Assembly: GCF_004366795.1 (NCBI RefSeq)
Contig: NZ_SORF01000010.1
Location: forward strand, 1 to 64,000
Length of the DNA stretch: 64,000 nucleotides
Direction of reading: 5' to 3'
Origin: Alicyclobacillus sacchari
Lineage (GTDB): Bacteria; Bacillota; Bacilli; Alicyclobacillales; Alicyclobacillaceae
Shown: positions 46,725 to 55,397 of the stretch, one piece after another
Layout of the letters: each line of letters begins with the position of its first letter
Numbering within the stretch: position 1 is the stretch's first letter
The notes under the pieces: generated by a model
Database searches by the model: none
What the model saw: the letters and a program-made list of their open reading frames with translations, nothing else
Told to the model about the DNA's origin: nothing
Made by a program: the position numbers and the translations under genes

Positions 46725-49700
46725 CATACCACATCGAGGCTTACGAGGGAACTATGACAACGTGCCATCATGAAGCAAACAGGACATAATCATACCACAT
46801 CGAGGCTTACGAGGGAACTATGACATACGTTCGGCTTTCTGCAAGCATGAGTGGATCATACCACATCGAGGCTTACGAGGGAACTATGACCCACCACGCA
46901 GACACTGGCATCAAGCAACGATCATACCACATCGAGGCTTACGAGGGAACTATGACGATGCTGGTTTTATCGACGAGGAACTAGACATCATACCACATCG
47001 AGGCTTACGAGGGAACTATGACCTATGAAACCGGAAAGAACGAACCCGACGTATCATACCACATCGAGGCTTACGAGGGAACTATGACTTGATCCGACGT
47101 CCACGAGATCTCCTCTTGATCATACCACATCGAGGCTTACGAGGGAACTATGACTTTCAGGAACCACATACACCGTTTTTATCGATCATACCACATCGAG
47201 GCTTACGAGGGAACTATGACGGATTTCTGCATCTGAAAAAAGAACTAGCAATCATACCACATCGAGGCTTACGAGGGAACTATGACGTATTAAACGCATA
47301 CCCTACCACACCCACAATCATACCACATCGAGGCTTACGAGGGAACTATGACAGCTGTTGCTCATCCCACATGCGCGCGTTCATCATACCACATCGAGGC
47401 TTACGAGGGAACTATGACGCGGCTTTTCCTGGCACGCAACTCGCGCTCATCATACCACATCGAGGCTTACGAGGGAACTATGACTCTGAACAACGCGCAG
47501 ATCGGCGTGGATGTATCATACCACATCGAGGCTTACGAGGGAACTATGACCCTGGAAACAACATCGTGCGTGTCTTCCGGATCATACCACATCGAGGCTT
47601 ACGAGGGAACTATGACGACCAGTTGTAGCCATTCACGTCACTCACGATCATACCACATCGAGGCTTACGAGGGAACTATGACCATACCTCGTGCGCCGCG
47701 ATACTCTCGATGATCATACCACATCGAGGCTTACGAGGGAACTATGACCCTCCGTCTTGCACCTCGTACGCTGGTTGCATCATACCACATCGAGGCTTAC
47801 GAGGGAACTATGACATCCGTGGAGGGCACAATGAGTGGATTCCAATCATACCACATCGAGGCTTACGAGGGAACTATGACCTCTTTCATTTGATATGTAT
47901 TCAACACCGTATCATACCACATCGAGGCTTACGAGGGAACTATGACCTTGATGAGCATGTACGAATCATCCGCGAAATCATACCACATCGAGGCTTACGA
48001 GGGAACTATGACTTCATGTGGGCACACACGCACATCTACCGGATCATACCACATCGAGGCTTACGAGGGAACTATGACCGCAACACACGATTCAATTTGA
48101 TAAACTCAATCATACCACATCGAGGCTTACGAGGGAACTATGACCTGATTCAGTGTGATGATCTGCATATGGTTATCATACCACATCGAGGCTTACGAGG
48201 GAACTATGACCGACATGGACGCGAAAAAAGATGTGCAGGTATCATACCACATCGAGGCTTACGAGGGAACTATGACGCGGGTGCAATAGCGGCGGCCGTT
48301 GGGACGATCATACCACATCGAGGCTTACGAGGGAACTATGACAAATTGGCACTCCCACAGTCGATCATGAATATCATACCACATCGAGGCTTACGAGGGA
48401 ACTATGACTGCGTGAACTTGCTAATCGATATGATTTGTATCATACCACATCGAGGCTTACGAGGGAACTATGACATCAGCGCCACTACGCTTCCCGTGTT
48501 GAAAATCATACCACATCGAGGCTTACGAGGGAACTATGACTTGAGTTTTTTGGTGGCGCCTTTCGTTTTTATCATACCACATCGAGGCTTACGAGGGAAC
48601 TATGACTAGAGGACGTTGATATAGGTAGTATTGTGCATCATACCACATCGAGGCTTACGAGGGAACTATGACGCAAGAACGCTTGCAGGTGTTGTTTGTG
48701 AAATCATACCACATCGAGGCTTACGAGGGAACTATGACATCGTCGAACGTTATATGCGAATCGAGCAAATCATACCACATCGAGGCTTACGAGGGAACTA
48801 TGACTGCAAAAACACAACATGTTCTCGCTGGCGGATCATACCACATCGAGGCTTACGAGGGAACTATGACTGAACATTCCGGCCACATATGCCAAAACTC
48901 ATCATACCACATCGAGGCTTACGAGGGAACTATGACAGGTTATTCGAACAGGAATGAACGGGCAATATCATACCACATCGAGGCTTACGAGGGAACTATG
49001 ACATCGCCGGGTCGATATCCCATTGTCTTTTCATCATACCACATCGAGGCTTACGAGGGAACTATGACCTTCTGCACGAGCTCCGTCAGAGCGTCGAGAT
49101 CATACCACATCGAGGCTTACGAGGGAACTATGACTAAGACGAAGGTACAACGAGAATCGCACCAATCATACCACATCGAGGCTTACGAGGGAACTATGAC
49201 GATGGAGTACGGCGATCTCGTCATGTCGCCATCATACCACATCGAGGCTTACGAGGGAACTATGACCTTGACGACGTAGAAACGGCAACGTTTGAAATCA
49301 TACCACATCGAGGCTTACGAGGGAACTATGACCTTGTCCTGCTTGCGCGCAACATAGTCCTGATCATACCACATCGAGGCTTACGAGGGAACTATGACCA
49401 ACGAACGTCTGCATGACGCGGCTCTATAATCATACCACATCGAGGCTTACGAGGGAACTATGACAACCACCTCTCGCTGGAGTCACTTAACAACATCATA
49501 CCACATCGAGGCTTACGAGGGAACTATGACATCGACGGCACGGTTTATACGACTTTGCAGATCATACCACATCGAGGCTTACGAGGGAACTATGACATCT
49601 ACAATGCTAAGGGTCAGGCTATTGTCATCATACCACATCGAGGCTTACGAGGGAACTATGACCCTTTCGCCCTTCACGCGCAGGATTACGCGATCATACC

Positions 49701-50256
49701 ACATCGAGGCTTACGAGGGAACTATGACCAGGTTTTTAGCTTCGGCATTAGCTGCAAGATCATACCACATCGAGGCTTACGAGGGAACTATGACTCTGCA
49801 AAGTGTATTAACATCTAGTTCGTTATCATACCACATCGAGGCTTACGAGGGAACTATGACTGCTGTCTTGTGTCTGTATTCGTTTGTGCTATCATACCAC
49901 ATCGAGGCTTACGAGGGAACTATGACAATTTTTAGGTGTGTATTTTGCATGTGATGATCATACCACATCGAGGCTTACGAGGGAACTATGACGGATTTGG
50001 GCGATACAGTTCGGAAGGTCATATCATACCACATCGAGGCTTACGAGGGAACTATGACCATTCTCGCGCGTGGTTGGACACTACACAGATCATACCACAT
50101 CGAGGCTTACGAGGGAACTATGACACGCAATAGATGGTGCTTCCTCAAAACCAGATCATACCACATCGAGGCTTACGAGGGAACTATGACTTCAGGATCA
50201 AGCATGTCGGGATCGACAGCATCATACCACATCGAGGCTTACGAGGGAACTATTCC
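46723..50256 (-). CRISPR. CRISPR array, 54 repeats of 36 bp, 53 spacers of 30 bp
   Basis: Repeats begin at 46723 and recur on an exact 66-bp period up to 50221. 3498 bases divided by 66 gives 53 units, and repeat starts checked at every tenth unit fall on the expected base. On the plus strand the repeat starts ATCATACCACATCGAGG and ends GGGAACTATGAC. The minus strand, starting GTCATAGTTCCC, is the form seen in crRNAs of related II-C systems and is complementary to the tracrRNA at 41.8 kb. The array is therefore read towards the cas genes. Repeats look identical except the rightmost, whose last bases are TATTCC instead of TATGAC. Open frames across the array are artefacts of the period being a multiple of three. 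Confidence 0.97.
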
Positions 50257-50429
50257 GCCATCTTATACCATGTGGGAGTTAAGAAAGGCTCCTACCTGCA
50301 CGCTTGAGTAGGTGCTTCGAATGAAGTCTATGAACTAGATGGCCAACCATAGGACTTGCATCATACGAAAGATACGACTTTCGCGTATTCATCATATGAT
50401 ATAGGCAAGGCCCACATGAGGTGAAACGC

Positions 50430-50675
50430 ATGCCAAAGAAACAATACGTGCTTACGATGGATGACCGCGGATACATTGCTTTGCCAAAGGAACTGTGTGA
50501 CCAGCTGCATATTCAACCCGGAGACACATTGTGTGCGCGTATTGATAGGGACGGCTTTCAAGTGCACAAGGTACGCAATCCCTTTGACGCGCTTGCAAAA
50601 GATGCAATTCAGCAGCATCAAGAGGGCAAGACGGTTAGTCATGAACAACTCCTAAAGGAGCTTGGATTAGATTGA
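50430..50675 (+). CDS. AbrB/MazE-type DNA-binding protein, antitoxin-like
   Basis: An 81-residue protein whose first half is a swapped-hairpin AbrB fold (YVLTMDDRGYIALPKELCDQLHIQPGDTLCARIDRDGFQVHKV). The C-terminal tail (LAKDAIQQHQEGKTVSHEQLLKELGLD) resembles the toxin-binding tail of MazE-like antitoxins. GAGGTG lies six bases before ATG 50430. No toxin gene follows; the next 255 bases are non-coding. It is either an orphan antitoxin or a small transcription regulator. It lies just outside the CRISPR array. Confidence 0.7.
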   Translation: MPKKQYVLTMDDRGYIALPKELCDQLHIQPGDTLCARIDRDGFQVHKVRNPFDALAKDAIQQHQEGKTVSHEQLLKELGLD

Positions 50676-50774
50676 ACTGGAAATAGCATCGTATTAAAAT
50701 CAATAGTTTTACGTGAGGTTCTTGTTTAAATATACCTGTCTAAGTGCTCGTGTTACCCACTGAGTGTACCGTTT

Positions 50775-50817
50775 GTTACGTCTCGGTCACACCACGTAAC
50801 CCGTTCGGATCGCGAAC
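50775..50817. promoter_or_regulatory. two adjacent inverted repeats before the tricarballylate cluster
   Basis: GTTACGT (50775-50781) faces ACGTAAC (50794-50800), and GTTCG (50803-50807) faces CGAAC (50813-50817). A possible promoter follows (TTTCGT 50838-50843, 16 bases, TACAAT 50860-50865). The position suits an operator or activator site for the genes that start at 50931. The binding protein is unknown. Confidence 0.4.
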
Positions 50818-50930
50818 TTAACACTGGGTCATGGTTCTTTCGTTAGGCCCTCAATCAGCTACAATGTCCTATTCTCTGCCTGCCCGACATAGATTCGATG
50901 TGGAGGACATTCTACTTTGGGGGAGACACG

Positions 50931-51251
50931 ATGGGACTCGTAAATACGGCGTTTCTTGCGGGACATGGCAAACTTCCAGTCGGATCGGCCGCGAAGACGG
51001 CATTTGACACACTCGCTGTAGTCGTCGAGATCGAAACGCGCCGCGGCGTCATTCTGTCAGCGGAGTGCACGCTTGCCACGCAGCTGGGGCGGGACTTCGT
51101 GTGCAGCTTGCTGCGCGGGTGGTCCCTGGAAGATGGGATAGAGCCCATGATCCAACAGGTCAAACTGCACTATCACGGTGCCGCAAAGGCCGCTATCATT
51201 GCTGCGTTGAAAGATCTGGAAGCTGAATACACGCGCCAGGCGGAGGTGTGA
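50931..51251 (+). CDS. DUF3870-family protein
   Basis: A 106-residue protein of the DUF3870 family (NTAFLAGHGKLPVGSAAKTAFDTLAVVVEIETRRGVI, FVCSLLRGWSLEDG). The family has no known function to my knowledge, and small members occur beside organic-acid catabolic genes. GGGGGAG precedes ATG 50931. It stands first in the tricarballylate/aconitate cluster and is separated from tcuA by a terminator-like leader. Confidence 0.75.
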   Translation: MGLVNTAFLAGHGKLPVGSAAKTAFDTLAVVVEIETRRGVILSAECTLATQLGRDFVCSLLRGWSLEDGIEPMIQQVKLHYHGAAKAAIIAALKDLEAEYTRQAEV

Positions 51252-51357
51252 AGTCATACGCCAGCCAGACGAGCATAGGATGAAAGTATCCAATTGCAAA
51301 GGAAAGCGAGACTGTCATGTTTGAGTTGCTCAATTTTCCGTTGGGCAAGGAATCAAA

Positions 51358-51396
51358 GATGCACCAGTCGGTCAGGAGGCCGAGGTGCGTCTTTTT
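51358..51396 (+). terminator. terminator or attenuator between DUF3870 and tcuA
   Basis: GATGCACC (51358-51365) pairs with GGTGCGTC (51384-51391), with an inner TCGG/CCGA stem, and is followed by TTTTT. It ends 39 bases before the tcuA start. Upstream, TTGCTCAA and TTGGGCAA can form another stem. Confidence 0.6.
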
Positions 51397-51434
51397 GTTT
51401 TGTGCGCACCGATCCGTTGGGAGGTGGCAAGCCC

Positions 51435-52826
51435 ATGACAACGTCCATTGCCTGTGATGTGCTGGTTGTCGGCGGCGGCAATGCGGCTATGGCGGCCGCG
51501 TTGTCGGCACGCGACCACGGTGCAAGCGTGATCGTCGTCGAGCGAGCGCCCCGGTTCTATCGTGGTGGAAACAGCAGGCATACCCGAGATTTTCGCATCA
51601 TGCATACAAGGACCACGGAACACATGTTGGACGTGTATCCGCCAGAGGAATTTCTCGATGATTTGCGGCGCGTGGCTGGCGGCGAAATGGATGAGGAATT
51701 GGCGCGCTTAGTGGTGGAGCGTTCCGAAGGTTTGCCCATGTGGTTGTCCCAGCAAGGCGTGCGCTGGCAGGAACCGCTGTCTGGCACGCTGCACCTGGCC
51801 CGTACCAACTTGTTCATGCTTGGCGGCGGTCGAGCGATGATGAATGCCTATTATCGCACGGCAGAGAAAAAAGGTATCCAGATCTGGTATGAAGCGATGG
51901 TTGAGGACATCGAGGTGACAGCGGGCGTGTTTGGTGGAGCGCAGATCCGCCGCGGCGGCGAAGTCTGCTTGGTCCGAGCTTCGGCCGTCGTGTTTGCGGC
52001 AGGGGGTTACGAGGCCAACATCGACTGGCTGCGACAACACTGGGGCGATGCTGCCGATAACTTCGTTATCCGTGGAACCCGGTACAATCAGGGCAACGTC
52101 ATTGATTTGTTACTGGCGGCCGGGGCAACGCCAATCGGTCACCCGCGGGCATTTCATGCGGTTGCCGTCGACGGTCGGGCGCCCAAATTTGACGGCGGCA
52201 TCGTCACGCGTCTGGACAGTGTGCCGTTCGGCATTGTGATCAACTTGGACTGTGAGCGATTTTACGATGAGGGCGAGGATTTCTGGCCGAAGCGATACGC
52301 CATTTGGGGCGGTCTGATTGCTCGGCAGCAGGAGCAGGTGGCCTATTCCATCATTGACAGCAAGGTGATCGACAAGTTTATGCCATCCGTTTTTCCACCC
52401 ATGATGGCTCATTCCATTGCCGATCTCGCAATGCAGTTGGGCCTGGACGCGGATCGCGTGCAGGCGACCGTCGACGCATACAACGCTGCAGTGCAGCCGG
52501 GCAACTTCCGTCCGGACGCACTTGATGACTGTCATACGGTGGGCATCGACCCGCCTAAGTCCCACTGGGCACAGCGGATCGATACGCCGCCATTCTATGC
52601 TTACCCGTTACGCGCGGGCATTACGTTCACCTATCGCGGTGTGCGCATCCAGCGCGATGCGCGCGTGCAGCTTGTCGGCGGGGATGCCATGGGAAACGTG
52701 TTTGCAGCCGGCGAAATGGTGGCGGGCAATGTGTTACGCCGAGGCTATCTCGCCGGCTTTGGTCTGACGATGGGCGCGGTTTTTGGCAGGATCGCAGGGG
52801 AGGGAGCAGCTCGTGTCGCACGATGA
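51435..52826 (+). CDS. tcuA: FAD-dependent tricarballylate dehydrogenase TcuA
   Basis: A 463-residue flavoprotein of the fumarate reductase/succinate dehydrogenase flavoprotein family. The FAD fold is CDVLVVGGGNAAMAAALSARDHGASVIVVER. GGNSRHTRDFRIMH and the end block GDAMGNVFAAGEMVAGNVLRRGYLAGFGLTMGAVFGRIAG are characteristic of TcuA. It oxidises tricarballylate to cis-aconitate. ATG 51435 follows GGGAGG. The tcuB start lies inside its last codons. The same enzymes may act on trans-aconitate-related acids. Confidence 0.88.
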   Translation: MTTSIACDVLVVGGGNAAMAAALSARDHGASVIVVERAPRFYRGGNSRHTRDFRIMHTRTTEHMLDVYPPEEFLDDLRRVAGGEMDEELARLVVERSEGLPMWLSQQGVRWQEPLSGTLHLARTNLFMLGGGRAMMNAYYRTAEKKGIQIWYEAMVEDIEVTAGVFGGAQIRRGGEVCLVRASAVVFAAGGYEANIDWLRQHWGDAADNFVIRGTRYNQGNVIDLLLAAGATPIGHPRAFHAVAVDGRAPKFDGGIVTRLDSVPFGIVINLDCERFYDEGEDFWPKRYAIWGGLIARQQEQVAYSIIDSKVIDKFMPSVFPPMMAHSIADLAMQLGLDADRVQATVDAYNAAVQPGNFRPDALDDCHTVGIDPPKSHWAQRIDTPPFYAYPLRAGITFTYRGVRIQRDARVQLVGGDAMGNVFAAGEMVAGNVLRRGYLAGFGLTMGAVFGRIAGEGAARVAR

Positions 52827-53892
52827 ATTGATGGAGGAAGGCAAGCGGCAGATGCGCGTCTGCAACGCCTGTCGTTATTGCGAGGGTTTTTGCGCAGTAT
52901 GGCGGGCCATTGAGTGGCGCCGCGATGTTCAGGATGGCGATCTCGCCTATTTTGCTAACCTGTGTCACGATTGCAAGGAATGTGTATTTGCCTGTCCGTT
53001 TGCACCGCCTCATGAATTTGGCGTGAATCCTCCGCGTCTGTTCGCCTCCCTACGGCAAGCGTCCTACCGCAAATATGCGTGGCCGGGCCCGTTTGCCCGC
53101 GCGCTCAAAGGTCGCAGCGGCTACGCGTGGGCTGCCATCGGCAGCGTGGTACTGCTTTGTCTGATTTCACTTGTTGCAAATGGGAGCCTGTTTGGTGTCC
53201 GGGGTGCAGCGTTTTACGCTGTGTTGCCAGAATCGGTACTGGAAGTTGTGTTTGGCATGTTGGCCGTGTGGCTGATCTGCGGTTGGCTGGTCGGGGCATG
53301 GCGATTCTGGAGCGACATACGCGCTGTCAACTCGAGCACCGTACAGGTGCGCGACATCCTGCGGGCTGCGCGATACGCGATGAGCTTGCGCTATCTAGGC
53401 GGGAGCGAGGATGAACCACTGTCGCGATCGCGCAAATGGTTTCACCATTGCGTTGTATACGGATTCCTGCTCGATTTCGCATCGACGTGTTTGGCGGCGT
53501 ATGATTCGCACATTCTGCACGAAGAGGCTCCTTATCCAGTTGGGAGTCCAGTCGTCTTGCTTGGCATCATCGGTGGCGCAGGTTTGCTTGTTGGATGTGC
53601 TGGATTGCTGTTTGTCAAGGTGGGTATGAATCGGGATACGGTTGACGAGGGTGCGTATCAGTCCGGGCGTGCATTTCTCTGGACCATGCTCCTCGTGGCT
53701 GCCAGTGGACTGCTGTTGCTTCTCCTGCGCAGTACCACGGTGATGGCGGAGGTGCTGGTGATCCATCTCAGTTTCGTGGCAGCCCTCTTCTTTACAGCGC
53801 CATACTCGAAGTTTGGCCATTTTGTCTATCGGTGTCTGGCGCTTGTACGGTACGCAGAAGAGGAGCGGAAGCATCACTCGCCCGGTCATTGA
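52813..53892 (+). CDS. tcuB: tricarballylate utilisation protein TcuB
   Basis: This membrane protein re-oxidises the flavin of TcuA and passes electrons to the quinone pool. The N-terminus has two Fe-S motifs, CNACRYCEGFCAVW and CHDCKECVFACPF. About six membrane helices follow, with histidines that could bind heme (for example in WFHHCVVYG and MAEVLVIHLSF). GTG 52813 has GGAGGG eight bases upstream and overlaps the tcuA stop. Order and overlap are the same as in the known tcuABC operons. Confidence 0.88.
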   Translation: MSHDELMEEGKRQMRVCNACRYCEGFCAVWRAIEWRRDVQDGDLAYFANLCHDCKECVFACPFAPPHEFGVNPPRLFASLRQASYRKYAWPGPFARALKGRSGYAWAAIGSVVLLCLISLVANGSLFGVRGAAFYAVLPESVLEVVFGMLAVWLICGWLVGAWRFWSDIRAVNSSTVQVRDILRAARYAMSLRYLGGSEDEPLSRSRKWFHHCVVYGFLLDFASTCLAAYDSHILHEEAPYPVGSPVVLLGIIGGAGLLVGCAGLLFVKVGMNRDTVDEGAYQSGRAFLWTMLLVAASGLLLLLLRSTTVMAEVLVIHLSFVAALFFTAPYSKFGHFVYRCLALVRYAEEERKHHSPGH

Positions 53893-54020
53893 TGCGATGG
53901 AATGGTAAGCGGACAGCGGCCGTTTGATCTTGTTTGTTGCTCTCCAGTGAGGGAAACCAAGCATGTGCCTCAGAAACAGCTCAGCCAGCTTCCTATGTTG
54001 ATTCTTGTTTTACTAGCCCA
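53893..54020. other. intergenic, nothing recognised
   Basis: About 130 bases between tcuB and the promoter of the PrpF-type gene. I see no gene and no clear terminator. Confidence 0.3.
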
Positions 54021-54162
54021 TTGACATCATGACGTAACCGCATTATGGTAAAGATCATCGCATAGCCTACTGCTGTTTCATTGCGAGTCGCCAGACATCC
54101 TCTGGCGAATCATCGCGTGAAGCCCAGCATAGTCCGACATTCGGATTGTGCTGGGCTTTTTG
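54021..54162 (+). promoter_or_regulatory. promoter and attenuator-like leader of the PrpF-family gene
   Basis: TTGACA (54021-54026), 17 bases and TATGGT (54044-54049) form a strong promoter. The leader then holds a perfect hairpin TCGCCAGA/TCTGGCGA (54088-54108). A full intrinsic terminator follows, AGCCCAGCA (54121-54129) with TGCTGGGCT (54149-54157) and five T, plus an inner TCCGA/TCGGA stem. The terminator ends just before the ribosome binding site AAGGGGGG and 24 bases before the ATG. Promoter, hairpin, terminator, gene is the layout of a transcription attenuator. The ligand or protein that would control it is unknown. Confidence 0.6.
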
Positions 54163-54185
54163 TGTTCTCAAGGGGGGCGATTGTC

Positions 54186-55316
54186 ATGGCATGGCGCACG
54201 ATTCCTTGCGCGATTTATCGCGGTGGCACGAGTAAAGGCATCATCGTGCGCGGGCGCGATATACCGAGCGATCCGAATGAGCGCGATCGCGTGCTGCTGC
54301 GGCTCTTTGGCAGCCCCGATCCGCGACAAATCGATGGGCTTGGCGGCGCTACGCCGACGACAAGCAAACTGGCGATTGTCGAAGTTTCGTCGCGGGACGA
54401 TGCAGACGTTGATTACACCTTTGGCCAGGTCAGCATCGATAAACCGTACATCGACTATCGCCCAAACTGTGGCAACATCTCTGCCGCCGTGGGGCCGTTC
54501 GCGGTCAATGCCGGTTTGGTTGAGGTCGATGGTGATGGCATGACACAAGTGCGCATCTATAACACGAACACGGATGCCCTCATTGTGGCGCGTTTTTTGG
54601 TGCAGGGGGGGCGGTTTCAGGCGGCTGGCAACGCCCAGATTCCCGGCGTGCCGGGAGCTGGATCGCCTGTGTATCTCGACTTCTCCAGAGTGGCGGGCGG
54701 CGTCACAGGGCGCCTGTTACCGACGGGGAAGCGGAAGGATGAACTGTTGCTTGCAAATGGACGACGCCTGACTGTGACGATTATTGACGCAGGCAACTTA
54801 ACGGTATTAGTGGATGCTGAAGAACTAGGTTTGACAGGATGCGAGATTCGAGAGTCGGAGATGGTGACCGCTTGGAGTGTCTTGGAAGATGTGCGTCAGA
54901 GTGTGGGCAGGATGCTGGGTTTATACAGGGAGGGGGAAGTTGTCAAGCCCGAGACACATGCTTTACCCAAGATTGCGTTTGTACACAGGCCCATTGCGTA
55001 TCGTACAACCGACGAAGTGCTGGTTTCGGATGAGTCGTATGACATTTCAGCTCGTGTTCTCACCATGGGAAGGCTACATCCGACATACGCTGTAACAGGC
55101 GCGATCGCGCTGGTTGTCGCGTGCAAACTGCCGGGCACGGTGGCATATAGCCGTGTCCGTAAACGCGGTCGATCTTCTGGGATGATACGGATTGGCCACC
55201 CGGCGGGTGTCATGGAGGCGGGGGCCGAAGTCGAAGACGGGGACTGTCCGAAGGTTGCGAAAGTGACACTCATGCGTACCGCACGCCCGCTGATGGCGGG
55301 TATGGCGTGGATCTGA
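54186..55316 (+). CDS. PrpF-family isomerase, probably acting on aconitate
   Basis: A 376-residue protein of the PrpF/diaminopimelate-epimerase-like fold. IPCAIYRGGTSKGIIVRGRDIP carries the conserved catalytic Lys, and DGLGGATPTTSKLAIV and DYRPNCGNISAAVGPFAV carry the conserved Cys. PrpF isomerises 2-methylaconitate; relatives isomerise trans- and cis-aconitate or methylitaconate. Next to tcuAB, which make cis-aconitate, an aconitate isomerase role is the simplest reading. ATG 54186 follows AAGGGGGG. Its own promoter and terminator-like leader lie upstream. Confidence 0.82.
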   Translation: MAWRTIPCAIYRGGTSKGIIVRGRDIPSDPNERDRVLLRLFGSPDPRQIDGLGGATPTTSKLAIVEVSSRDDADVDYTFGQVSIDKPYIDYRPNCGNISAAVGPFAVNAGLVEVDGDGMTQVRIYNTNTDALIVARFLVQGGRFQAAGNAQIPGVPGAGSPVYLDFSRVAGGVTGRLLPTGKRKDELLLANGRRLTVTIIDAGNLTVLVDAEELGLTGCEIRESEMVTAWSVLEDVRQSVGRMLGLYREGEVVKPETHALPKIAFVHRPIAYRTTDEVLVSDESYDISARVLTMGRLHPTYAVTGAIALVVACKLPGTVAYSRVRKRGRSSGMIRIGHPAGVMEAGAEVEDGDCPKVAKVTLMRTARPLMAGMAWI

Positions 55317-55397
55317 AAGGTGGTGAGGCAGCGGCAAGACGTTCATGGCGGATTTTGATGTATGCGCTTTCAAAAATAAGGGTTGGGAGGGAAAACG

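Noticed and set aside
46723-50311. Long open reading frames across the array that read repeated SYHIEAYEGTMT or IIPHRGLRGNYD
   Set aside because: They arise because the 66-bp repeat-spacer unit is a multiple of three and the repeat has no stop in two frames. They are CRISPR repeats, not a repeat protein.
50257-50420. Possible CRISPR leader or decayed repeat right of the array
   Set aside because: TTATACCATGTGG faintly resembles the repeat end, but the next position on the 66-bp period holds no repeat. I cannot support a promoter or leader beyond chance.
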